64,000 bases of DNA, taken from NCBI GenBank assembly GCA_005799495.1, contig SYGP01000037.1, positions 1-64,000 of the forward strand. Reading direction: 5' to 3'. Shown in pieces: positions 53,665-61,779 of the stretch. Within the stretch, counting starts at the first letter, position 1. Each line of letters begins with the position of its first letter. A program made the translations under genes and the position numbers. The notes below the pieces were generated by a model. It made no database searches and was not told where the DNA came from. It saw only the letters and a list, made by a program, of their open reading frames with translations. The stretch comes from Planctomycetia bacterium (lineage in GTDB: Bacteria > Planctomycetota > Phycisphaerae > Phycisphaerales > SM1A02).

Positions 53665-54882
53665 ATGACTTCCACCAATCAAGACATGAATCCAATGAAG
53701 CGATGGAGTTCGATGGATCGACCGTTTCCGTGTGTGTGGCAGGGGATGCGAGCGCTTGCCTGCGCTTTGGTTGTTCTTGGAGCGCCCGTAGACGCTTCTC
53801 CTGATACGGGTGCGCAGCAGACATCCGCTTCGTTCTCGCAGGGCACCAAGCCAACGGCACCGTCCCGATCGTCGGGCAAGCAATCGACTGCCCCGGCAAA
53901 GGCTGCACCTGGGAACGGTGCCGACAAGGATGCGGCGACCGATGCCAAGAGGCATGTCTTCATGCTGCCGCTCGATGGCATGGTGGGAATCGGCCTTCGG
54001 CATGACGAGATGGAAAAGGTCGAGCAGGTTGCCGACAAGATCGGCCCGGGCCAGGTGATCATCCTTCGCATCAACTCCAACGGTGGCCTCGTGATCGAAG
54101 GAGACATGATTGCCGAGTCGCTGACCCGTATCAAGCAGAAGCATCGGTTGGTCGCCTGGATCGAGAAGGCCATCTCGGGTGGTGCCTTCACGGCACTCTG
54201 GTGCGACGAGATGTATTTCATGCCCGAGGCTGCGCTCGGGTCGATCACCATGCTGACGGGACGAACCGAGGTTTCCGCAGTTCGCGAGGAGTGGAAGGAG
54301 CGTGTGGCGGAAGCCTGTGCCGGCGGAGGTCGTGATCCACTGATCGGGCCAGCGATGGTGCACTCCGAGGTTGAGTTGTCTTACGAGAAGACCCCGGATG
54401 GGAAGGTCACCTTCTACCCGGATGTCAAGCACACCTATGTGCTCAGCCGCAGCAATGAGAACCTGGACTTCAACGCGCAGAATGCGGAGCACTGTGGGTT
54501 CTCGGATGGCACCGCAAAGACGGACGCGGAGCTGTACAAACTTCTTGGGGTCGATGATGGCGAGAAGTACATCATCAGCGATGCGGGCAAGAAGATCGCC
54601 GCGGAATGGCAAAAGCTGATCAAGGACTGCAAGGACAAAGTTCCACTCCTGCTGCGCAAGCGCGACATCGAGGGGACAAGCGAGGGTGGGGTGGCGCAGT
54701 TGCAGGCGCGCATCAAGAACAACCAAGCCATCATCGACTGGTTCAAGAAGTGCAGGCCCGAGATGGTGTATGAGTTGGGTGTTGGCGATCAGGCGATTGA
54801 GAGCCTGAAAGAAGAGAACGAGGAATTGCGCAAGCAGGTCAAGGAACTGCAAGCCGCTCCACGCGAGAACCGCGGAAACTGA
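53665..54882 (+). CDS. Secreted ClpP-fold (SppA/NfeD-like) putative serine protease
   Basis: A 405-residue exported protein. A long N-region precedes the hydrophobic signal core (RALACALVVLGAP), then a Ser/Pro/Lys linker. The domain has ILRINSNGGLVIEGDMIAES, the oxyanion strand of ClpP-like proteases, and KAISGGAFTALWCDEMYFMP with S171 as probable nucleophile, as in NfeD/SppA membrane proteases. A coiled coil with SLKEENEELRKQVKELQ ends the protein. ATG 53665 is preceded by GAGG 6 bases upstream; other in-frame ATGs exist. It is the paralogue of the gene before it. Confidence 0.75.
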   Translation: MTSTNQDMNPMKRWSSMDRPFPCVWQGMRALACALVVLGAPVDASPDTGAQQTSASFSQGTKPTAPSRSSGKQSTAPAKAAPGNGADKDAATDAKRHVFMLPLDGMVGIGLRHDEMEKVEQVADKIGPGQVIILRINSNGGLVIEGDMIAESLTRIKQKHRLVAWIEKAISGGAFTALWCDEMYFMPEAALGSITMLTGRTEVSAVREEWKERVAEACAGGGRDPLIGPAMVHSEVELSYEKTPDGKVTFYPDVKHTYVLSRSNENLDFNAQNAEHCGFSDGTAKTDAELYKLLGVDDGEKYIISDAGKKIAAEWQKLIKDCKDKVPLLLRKRDIEGTSEGGVAQLQARIKNNQAIIDWFKKCRPEMVYELGVGDQAIESLKEENEELRKQVKELQAAPRENRGN

Positions 54883-54885
54883 CTT

Positions 54886-54921
54886 CGGCGAGCCTGTCGG
54901 CGAGCCCGTCGGCCAGCCTGG
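54886..54921. repeat. Degenerate 12-bp tandem repeat
   Basis: Three imperfect copies of CGGCGAGCCTGT fill the gap between two convergent stop codons. Confidence 0.6.
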
Positions 54922-55962
54922 TCAGGCGACCTCGCGCCGCTGAAAGAGCGCTGTCGCGATTGCGAGAGCAGCCGTCGTGACGGCGGCGCCGTATGCGACG
55001 ACTCGCCAGAGATAATCGGATGGGATCGCAACGCCTTGATTGATGGCGTCGACCACCCAGAACACTTGAAAGTTCGGTACGCATGCATACGCGGCTTCGT
55101 TGAGCCACAGGAGAGCGCGGTCGGTGTCGAGCCAGTCGAGGTTCGCCGCTTGGCGCACCTCGAGTACCTCCTTCAGGCGGGTGATGTTCCTGGCAAAGAG
55201 CCAGTCCGACAGGAGGCCCAGCAGCAGCAGGGCGAGCGTCACGCCAATGGTGAGGATTTGCCCCAGTCGGGTGCTTGCGGCCACGGCGATTGCCGCCAGG
55301 ACCGTGAGCGATGTGCCCATCAACAGGAGCGCCACCAGAAGTTCAGGACGGAACTTCTTGCTTGGTGAGATGGACTGCCAGGACGGATCGAAGAAGAGTG
55401 CACCGATGTAGGCAAGGGCCATCAGTGGAACTCCGACGACGCACACGACCGCGGGAAACGACGACCCGTAGAAGTAGTTGCACCAGGTCGCGATGGCAAC
55501 GGTGCCAAGGAGCGCGAGGGCACCGAACGCGAGTGCTGGAAGATGCCATGGCGTCGCTGCCGTTTGCATCACGCCGTGCACCTCGACGAGCAGAAACGAG
55601 AGCGCTGGCAGGGCCGTGGCGGAGAGGAGCGCGAGCGTGACGCCCAGAAACTTTCCGAGCACGAAGATCCATCGGGGAACAGGCTTCGAAACGACGAGCA
55701 GCAGCGTTCGGCTTTGCACCTCCTGATGCACGACAGCCGTTGCAAGGAATGCAGCCAGGATCGCGCCCGACATGAAAACCGTCGACAGTCCAAGGTCCAC
55801 ATACATCCGCTGATCGTCCATCAGGGTGAAAGCTGACAGCGGGTTGCTCACGAGAACCAGCAGCGTTGCCGAAGCGATGATGACAAGGCAGACGGGCTGG
55901 CGAACACACTCGAGGAATGTGTTTCGAAGAATTGCAAGGACCTGTTCGACGAAGCCGATCAT
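54922..55962 (-). CDS. ABC-2 type transporter permease
   Basis: A 346-residue membrane protein with about six TM helices (VCLVIIASATLLVLVS, AILAAFLATAVV, TLALLSATALPALSFLL, GALALLGTVAIATW, AVVCVVGVPLMALAYIGAL, ILTIGVTLALLLLGLL). The loop VVSKPVPRWIFVLGKFLG matches VLTKPVSRLQFLSGKWLG in the large permease at 61776, so the two are paralogues. It is divergent from the SPFH/ABC cluster and probably belongs to the same transporter. ATG 55962 begins MIGFVEQVLAIL. Confidence 0.85.
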   Translation of the reverse strand: MIGFVEQVLAILRNTFLECVRQPVCLVIIASATLLVLVSNPLSAFTLMDDQRMYVDLGLSTVFMSGAILAAFLATAVVHQEVQSRTLLLVVSKPVPRWIFVLGKFLGVTLALLSATALPALSFLLVEVHGVMQTAATPWHLPALAFGALALLGTVAIATWCNYFYGSSFPAVVCVVGVPLMALAYIGALFFDPSWQSISPSKKFRPELLVALLLMGTSLTVLAAIAVAASTRLGQILTIGVTLALLLLGLLSDWLFARNITRLKEVLEVRQAANLDWLDTDRALLWLNEAAYACVPNFQVFWVVDAINQGVAIPSDYLWRVVAYGAAVTTAALAIATALFQRREVA

Positions 55963-56055
55963 GAAGGGTTTGGTGTGTCCAATGGTACGGGGGTGAGAGT
56001 GATCGGGTCGGAGCCGACAGCCCTCGAACCTCGAACCGTCCTCGTTGATTCGGCG

Positions 56056-56061
56056 TACAGT
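56056..56061 (+). promoter_or_regulatory. -10 box (TACAGT) of the SPFH/ABC cluster
   Basis: TACAGT ends 9 bases before the ATG at 56071. It is the only promoter I see for a cluster that runs at least 7.9 kb. Confidence 0.5.
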
Positions 56062-56070
56062 AGAACCCAC

Positions 56071-58173
56071 ATGGTCCGAGATCAGTTCGTGTATCAGCAG
56101 GCCACCCGAGTGTGCGGCATCGGGTTCGGTATTCAGTTGGTGCTTGGGACGTTTCTCGCGATCTTCGGACGGGTTTCGGGCGATTCAGCAATCACGCTCG
56201 CCTCCTTCTATGTGCTGATCGGCATGCTGCCGTGGCTGTCCCTGATCGTGCTCTTTCACCAGCACTCGCTCGAGCGTCTGGAGGCGCTCGAGAACGAGGA
56301 ACTGGAGCAGCTTCGCGCTTCTGGCCGGAGCGTTTTTGAGGGGGGGCGTGAGCAGAGTGATGTCGCGTCGCGGCGGCTGGCATCGATGCACCGTTGGCTG
56401 ATGCCGTCGGTGAGTGGGGTAGTCGCGGTTGCGCTCGGGACGTTGAGCTATCTGACGATCGACTGGCTCGGGCGTTTGGATGATGCCACGGCAACCGCAA
56501 ACCCGTTCGGGGTTGGTTCGAACCTCGGCTGGCAGTTGGCGCTGTGCACGGCAATCGCGCTTGGAACCTTCATCTTTTCGCGTTTCGTTGCGGGCATGTC
56601 GCAGCAGACAGCGTGGGCGAATCTTCGCGGCGGTGCGGGCACGAGCGTGGGCAACGCTCTGGTCCTGCTTGCCATCGCCGTGGGAATCGTCTTCGAGGTC
56701 TTCCGAAAGCCCAATGTGTTGGAGGCAGTGGCGTATGGAGTTGCGGTCTTCGCCGCGATCATCGCGGCAGAAATCCTGCTCAACCTGATTCTCAATGTCT
56801 ATCGCCCGCGCCGCCGCGAGGACGCGCCGCGACCCGCTTTCGACTCCAAGCTGCTTGGACTTGCTGCCGCCCCGGATTCGATCGTCCGGAGCATCAACGA
56901 GGCCGTGAACTATCAGTTCGGATTCGACATCACGAGTTCGTGGGGATACCAACTCCTTCTTCGAAGCATGGTGCGTTTGTCCGCCTTGGCGGCAGTCGTG
57001 TTGTTGCTGACCTCCATCGTGGTGGTGGTGCAGCCAGGCGAACAGGCGGTTCGACTGCGAGGCGGTCGAATCGTTGGTGATGTTGCCTCTGGAACGCTTC
57101 TGTTCAAGTGGCCTTGGCCCCTGGAGTCGGTGGAACGCTTCGATGTTGGTCAGGTTCGGTCGGTCGTGCTTGGACCTGCTCTTCTGAAAAATGAAAAGGT
57201 GAACGCCTGGGTGATTGAAGGCGAGCCCGACCCCAACCGACCCGGATTCGTCGTGCTTGCGAGCGGAACGGGGAACCGCTCGAGCGGTGCACCCGCGGTG
57301 GATTCGGATGGATCGCCCTTGGCGGCGCAGTTTGCGTTGATCGATGCCGACCTCGTCCTGAACTATCGAATCCGCGATGGTGCTCTGCTTGACTTCCTTG
57401 GATTTTCCTCGGATGCGCGCAGTCGCCGAACGCCGCTCGACATGCGTGAGCGCGCCTTGAAGGCGCTCGCACTCCGGGAGGTCACCCAACTGTTTGCAAC
57501 GCTCAGCGCAGACGAAGTGCTCTCGCCGCAAGGTGATTCGTTGGTCCGCCGTCTGAAGGAGCGCATCCAGCGCGCCTTCGATGCAGCGAGAAGCGGAGTC
57601 GAGGTTGTGGGCATCCAGATTCCCGTGCTGCGACCGCCCGCGGGCGAGCCATCGGGGCGCTTCGAGGATCTGTCGATCGACCTGCAGAATGCCCGAAAGG
57701 TCGTCGATGAAGCAAATCGACTCGTCAATACCACGATGTCGGCCCTGGCGGGATCGCCCGAGCAGGCGCGGAAGATCGTCGAGGCGATTGACACACTCCG
57801 CACGATCGAGCGCCAGTCGGGGAAGGATTCCGCGACGTCGCGCTCCAAGCGTGCGGAGATCGAGGCCATGATCATCGACTCGCGCGGTCAGGCGGCGAGC
57901 GTCATTTCGATCGCGCAGGCCCGGCGTTGGGACATGCTCATGCGTGCGAGGGCGACAGCGAGCGAAGTGCTTGGGCAGGCTCCTTCGTACCGGGCGGCGC
58001 CGTCGCTCTACCGCGAGCGTGCGATCATGGCGGTTCTCTCTCGTGCCCTCGCGGAGGCTCGAGTGAAGTATGTGCTGGCTGTCGACCCGATGCGCGTCGA
58101 CATCGATGTGCAGATGGAGCAGCCGGAGTCGGGACTCAATCTCGGTGACTATCTGGAGAAGCAGGACAAATGA
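56071..58173 (+). CDS. Large SPFH (HflK-like) protein with multi-TM N-terminus
   Basis: A 700-residue protein. Residues 1-260 carry about six TM helices (IQLVLGTFLAIFG, FYVLIGMLPWLSLIVLF, and others), then a further TM (LAAVVLLLTSIVVVV) leads into an SPFH domain starting QPGEQAVRLRGGRIVG. The C-terminal part has the helical RTIERQSGKD and VISIAQARRWDML stretches. HflK normally has one TM; the extra membrane domain is unusual. The SPFH domain makes ring- or cage-like membrane assemblies. First gene of a six-gene run; stop overlaps the next start. Confidence 0.8.
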   Translation: MVRDQFVYQQATRVCGIGFGIQLVLGTFLAIFGRVSGDSAITLASFYVLIGMLPWLSLIVLFHQHSLERLEALENEELEQLRASGRSVFEGGREQSDVASRRLASMHRWLMPSVSGVVAVALGTLSYLTIDWLGRLDDATATANPFGVGSNLGWQLALCTAIALGTFIFSRFVAGMSQQTAWANLRGGAGTSVGNALVLLAIAVGIVFEVFRKPNVLEAVAYGVAVFAAIIAAEILLNLILNVYRPRRREDAPRPAFDSKLLGLAAAPDSIVRSINEAVNYQFGFDITSSWGYQLLLRSMVRLSALAAVVLLLTSIVVVVQPGEQAVRLRGGRIVGDVASGTLLFKWPWPLESVERFDVGQVRSVVLGPALLKNEKVNAWVIEGEPDPNRPGFVVLASGTGNRSSGAPAVDSDGSPLAAQFALIDADLVLNYRIRDGALLDFLGFSSDARSRRTPLDMRERALKALALREVTQLFATLSADEVLSPQGDSLVRRLKERIQRAFDAARSGVEVVGIQIPVLRPPAGEPSGRFEDLSIDLQNARKVVDEANRLVNTTMSALAGSPEQARKIVEAIDTLRTIERQSGKDSATSRSKRAEIEAMIIDSRGQAASVISIAQARRWDMLMRARATASEVLGQAPSYRAAPSLYRERAIMAVLSRALAEARVKYVLAVDPMRVDIDVQMEQPESGLNLGDYLEKQDK

Positions 58174-59111
58174 TGCGAAAGATTCCAGTCGTTGTTGCGG
58201 CAGTGATCGTTGCAGTGCTCGTTCTCTTCAGCACCACTTACACGGTCAACTTCCATGAGATCGCCGTGCTGACTCGCTTCGGGAAGCCGGCGGGGGTGGA
58301 GCGCGCGGCGGGGCTGCATCTCAAGGCGCCTCTGTTCATTGATCAGGTGACCAAGCTCGATGTTCGACTGCAGTTCATCGAGAGTCCCCTGGAGACCGTT
58401 CTCACCAAGGATGGACAGCAAGTCCTTGTGCAGGCATATCTGCTGTGGCGTGTGCAGGAGACGGGCGACGCACCATTGCAGTTCTTCATTTCACATGGAA
58501 CCCTCGACGCCGCAGGCAAGGAACTTGGAGTGCAATTGCAGGGTGCGGTCCGCGCGGTCGGCGGGTACACCTTTGCAGAGCTCATCGGGCAGTCGAGTCG
58601 CATCGGCGAAGCGGAGGCATCGATCCTCGCTGACATGAAGGCCACGCGCTTGCCCGGCATCGAAGCGGTCAGTGTGGGCATCTCGCAGGTGGTGTTGCCG
58701 CCGAAGACCTCCGTGGCTGTCCTTCGGCGAATGGCTGCCGTTCAGGAGACGCTCGCGAATCTGGAGGAGTCCAAGGGAAACTCGGAAGCGGAGGCCATCA
58801 AGAGTCAGGCAGCCAGTTCGGCAGACACGATTCGAAACTTCGCTTCGCAGTGGGCTGCGGAGATTGAGGCACTGGGGAACGAAGAGTCCACGCGTTACTA
58901 CCAGCTCATGAAGCAAGAGGCGGACCTTGCAATCTTCCTCGCGTGGCTCGACACGCTCAAGGGTTCGCTCTCTGGCAGCACGACTTTCGTGACGGATCTC
59001 AATCGAGCGCCGTTCCATCTGCTCGATCTCCAGGAAGCTGGAAGCGCTGCGGGGATTCCGCAGCCGCGCGAACCCTATCTCGTTCAGCCCAAGGGCAAGG
59101 AGCAGCGCTGA
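58170..59111 (+). CDS. SPFH (HflC-like) protein
   Basis: A 313-residue protein with one N-terminal TM (KIPVVVAAVIVAVLVLFS) and an SPFH domain beginning VNFHEIAVLTRFGKPAG, followed by VLTKDGQQVLVQAYLLWRV, as in HflC. The C-terminal helix (KSQAASSADTIRNFASQWAAEIEAL) matches the coiled arm. HflC pairs with HflK in a cage around FtsH; no ftsH is in the window. ATG 58170 overlaps the previous stop by 4 bases; an immediate second ATG is possible. Confidence 0.85.
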   Translation: MMRKIPVVVAAVIVAVLVLFSTTYTVNFHEIAVLTRFGKPAGVERAAGLHLKAPLFIDQVTKLDVRLQFIESPLETVLTKDGQQVLVQAYLLWRVQETGDAPLQFFISHGTLDAAGKELGVQLQGAVRAVGGYTFAELIGQSSRIGEAEASILADMKATRLPGIEAVSVGISQVVLPPKTSVAVLRRMAAVQETLANLEESKGNSEAEAIKSQAASSADTIRNFASQWAAEIEALGNEESTRYYQLMKQEADLAIFLAWLDTLKGSLSGSTTFVTDLNRAPFHLLDLQEAGSAAGIPQPREPYLVQPKGKEQR

Positions 59112-59112
59112 C

Positions 59113-60540
59113 ATGGCGGTCGATCCCATCGACGAGCCAGAGTCGCCCGAGGAGGCGCACCGTGCCCAGCGCGCGAGCAAGCGTGCCACGCTCCAGGTTG
59201 CCGATGTGGCGAGTGAACGCGCGAGCCTGCGGGCTGCAATGGATCCCGCCAACCAGAGCCTTGGCGAGGCGCTCCGGCTGTCGTACCGGGTTCTTCAGAT
59301 CGCGATGACGGGTCTGGTCGTGACCTTTCTCTTTTCGGGATTCCAGTCGGTTCCCGAGGGCGTGACGGGAATCCGCACCGTGTTTGGTCGGGTGGTGGGG
59401 TCCGGCGACGGGCAGGTGGTCACTCCCGGGCTGCAGCCGTTTTGGCCAACGCCCATCGGAGAGTTCATCACGCTGTCGCAGCGGCAGACTTTCGAGGTGC
59501 GCGAGTCCTTCTGGCCGCAGCGAGCGCTAAAGGATGTGACGATGGAAGCTGCGACGGATGCGGCGAGTGCCGATGAGCCGATCCGTGCCGGGCGTGATGG
59601 TTCGTTGCTCACGGCGGATGGCGATCTTGCCCATGCACAGTTCTCGGTGGAGTGGACCGTGGTGGATCCTGTCGCCATGCTGCGGCTGATCGATCCTGAT
59701 CGCGCGGCCGCTCTGATGCGAGCGGTGCTCCGCCGCGCCGCCGTTTCCACGGTGGCCGAGATGACCCTGCCAGAGTTCCTCGAACAGCGGGAACCACCTG
59801 GGCTGGCGATTCGGCAACGGATGCAGGCGACGCTTCGCGGCATGGACGCGGGCATCGAAGTGGTATCGGTCACCATACTCGAGCGGACCGCTCCTTTTGC
59901 CGTGCGTGGCGCACTGCGCCGTGTGCAGACAGCGCGCGAGGAGATGAAGACAGTGGTGGAGCGCGCGCGCCAAGATGCCAACACACAGTTGGTGGGGGTT
60001 GCTGGTCCGCGGTTCGCCGAGGTACTCGACATGATCCACGAGTACGAGACGCTGCTGACCAAAGGTGAGGTGGCTGAGTCTGACGCGCTCCTTCGGAGCA
60101 TTGGCCAACGATTCGAGCAATCCGATATTGGTGGCGAGGCTGCGCGCATCATCGCGCAAGCACGATCGAAGCAGTCATCCGTGAATGCTGCGCTCGCGCA
60201 GGAAGCGCGGCGGGTGGAGAGTCTGGCGGTGACCTTCCGCGAAAACCCGCGTCAGTTGATACAGCAGTTGTGGCTTGATGCCGTACGGCAGGTGGTCAAC
60301 CAAGATGAGGTGGAAGTGTTCTCGGTACCAGACAACCTTGGGCGCTATGTACTGCGCGTGAGGAGTTCTCCAGACACCATGCAGACCCGGCGTGATGCGG
60401 AGCTGGAGCGGAAGAAGGCTGCGGCTGCCGCGATCGGAGCGGACCTTCCTTCGTTCCAACTCGGGTCGCGGCTGATCACTCCAGATGCGCCTGGGCGGCG
60501 CCTCGACAAGTCCGGCGGCAAGGCGTTCGGGAAGGACTGA
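59113..60540 (+). CDS. Third SPFH (HflK-like) protein
   Basis: A 475-residue protein with a 60-residue charged cytoplasmic N-terminus, one TM (IAMTGLVVTFLFSGF) and an SPFH domain starting VPEGVTGIRTVFGRVVG, with FWPQRALKDVTMEA and a basic C-terminus (RRLDKSGGKAFGKD). It resembles HflK more than HflC. Three different SPFH proteins in a row are not the normal hflKC pair. One base separates it from the preceding stop. Confidence 0.82.
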   Translation: MAVDPIDEPESPEEAHRAQRASKRATLQVADVASERASLRAAMDPANQSLGEALRLSYRVLQIAMTGLVVTFLFSGFQSVPEGVTGIRTVFGRVVGSGDGQVVTPGLQPFWPTPIGEFITLSQRQTFEVRESFWPQRALKDVTMEAATDAASADEPIRAGRDGSLLTADGDLAHAQFSVEWTVVDPVAMLRLIDPDRAAALMRAVLRRAAVSTVAEMTLPEFLEQREPPGLAIRQRMQATLRGMDAGIEVVSVTILERTAPFAVRGALRRVQTAREEMKTVVERARQDANTQLVGVAGPRFAEVLDMIHEYETLLTKGEVAESDALLRSIGQRFEQSDIGGEAARIIAQARSKQSSVNAALAQEARRVESLAVTFRENPRQLIQQLWLDAVRQVVNQDEVEVFSVPDNLGRYVLRVRSSPDTMQTRRDAELERKKAAAAAIGADLPSFQLGSRLITPDAPGRRLDKSGGKAFGKD

Positions 60541-60552
60541 CGGGAACCCCCC

Positions 60553-61779
60553 ATGAATCCACGCAGTGAAGGAAGCGCTCCGCCGGTGGTCGAGGCGGAA
60601 GGACTGGTCAAGACATTCTCCGACTTCTGGTTGCGTGCGAAAGCGCGCGCCGTGGACGGGGTGACTTTCGAGATTCGCGCTCACGAGATCTTTGGTCTGC
60701 TCGGTCCCAACGGATCTGGCAAGAGCACGACCATCAAGATGATTCTTGGGTTGCTGCGGAAGTCGAAGGGCAGGCTCAGCGTGTTTGGGCGTGAACCGTC
60801 CGATGTCGCCGTCAAGGCTCGGATCGGCTATCTGCCGGAAGAAACGTACATGTATCGCTTCCTCAATCCGAGGGAGACGCTCGATTACTTCGGCAAGCTG
60901 TTCGGGCTGCCGCGCGCGACCCGTCGTCGACGAACCGATGAGCTGCTCGAGATGGTGGGGCTCGAAGGGGCCGCGCATCGTGCCGTAGGAGAGTTCTCGA
61001 AGGGGATGGCACGTCGCCTTGGGATTGCGCAGGCGCTCATCAATGACCCGGAGTTCCTGATTCTCGATGAACCCACTTCAGGACTCGACCCGATCGGCAC
61101 GCGGCAGGTGAAGGACCTTCTGCTCGACCTGCGGCGCAAGGGAAAGACAGTGCTGCTGTCATCGCATTTGCTTGCCGATGTGGAAGATGTCTGTGATCGC
61201 ATGGTCATCCTGTACGGGGGAAAGATCCGCGCATCTGGAACCGCCGATGAACTGCTTCGCGACACGAAGCACACCACGCTGCATTTGCCGAGGTTGGATG
61301 CAGCGGCGATTGCGAAGGTGGATGCTGCCATTCGGCGTGAGGTGGGTATCGCGGTGGACCGTGTGGAGTCGCCGCGGCAGCGTCTCGAGGATCTCTTCCT
61401 GCAGATCGTCGATGCTGCTCGCGCCGAGCAGGTGGAGACAAGTGGTGCGATGCGGGGTGGTCCGACGGCGGCGTTCCTTGGAGGGAGCGATGACCAGCAG
61501 TCGGGTGCATTGATCGCTGACCTTGAGCGTGCAGCACGGGAGTCCACTCGGGCAGCACAGGTTGCTGCGCCTGCGCCCGCTCCGAATGTGCCTTCGGGAG
61601 ACACGATTGCCGAGTTGCAGCGGTCGGACGGAACGCGCTCGGCGAAGCCAGCGAGCGCGCCTGCTGCACGAGCAGTACCCGATGCTGTCGACAAGTCGGT
61701 GATCGATGGACTGCTCGGAGACAGCGTCAAACAAGGGCAGGACCGAGGAGCGGATGAACCGGGAGCACGATCGAAGTGA
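60553..61779 (+). CDS. ABC transporter ATP-binding protein with C-terminal extension
   Basis: A 408-residue ATPase of the ABC-2 exporter type. Walker A LLGPNGSGKSTTIKM, Q-loop YLPEET, signature FSKGMARRLGIAQ (Lys-Gly-Met in place of Gly-Gly-Gln, as in other drug or polysaccharide exporters), Walker B FLILDEPTSGLDP and H-loop SSHLL. After residue 300 comes about 110 residues of low-complexity sequence (Ala/Pro/Ser/Asp-rich) with no domain match. Its stop overlaps the permease GTG start (GTGA). Confidence 0.9.
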   Translation: MNPRSEGSAPPVVEAEGLVKTFSDFWLRAKARAVDGVTFEIRAHEIFGLLGPNGSGKSTTIKMILGLLRKSKGRLSVFGREPSDVAVKARIGYLPEETYMYRFLNPRETLDYFGKLFGLPRATRRRRTDELLEMVGLEGAAHRAVGEFSKGMARRLGIAQALINDPEFLILDEPTSGLDPIGTRQVKDLLLDLRRKGKTVLLSSHLLADVEDVCDRMVILYGGKIRASGTADELLRDTKHTTLHLPRLDAAAIAKVDAAIRREVGIAVDRVESPRQRLEDLFLQIVDAARAEQVETSGAMRGGPTAAFLGGSDDQQSGALIADLERAARESTRAAQVAAPAPAPNVPSGDTIAELQRSDGTRSAKPASAPAARAVPDAVDKSVIDGLLGDSVKQGQDRGADEPGARSK

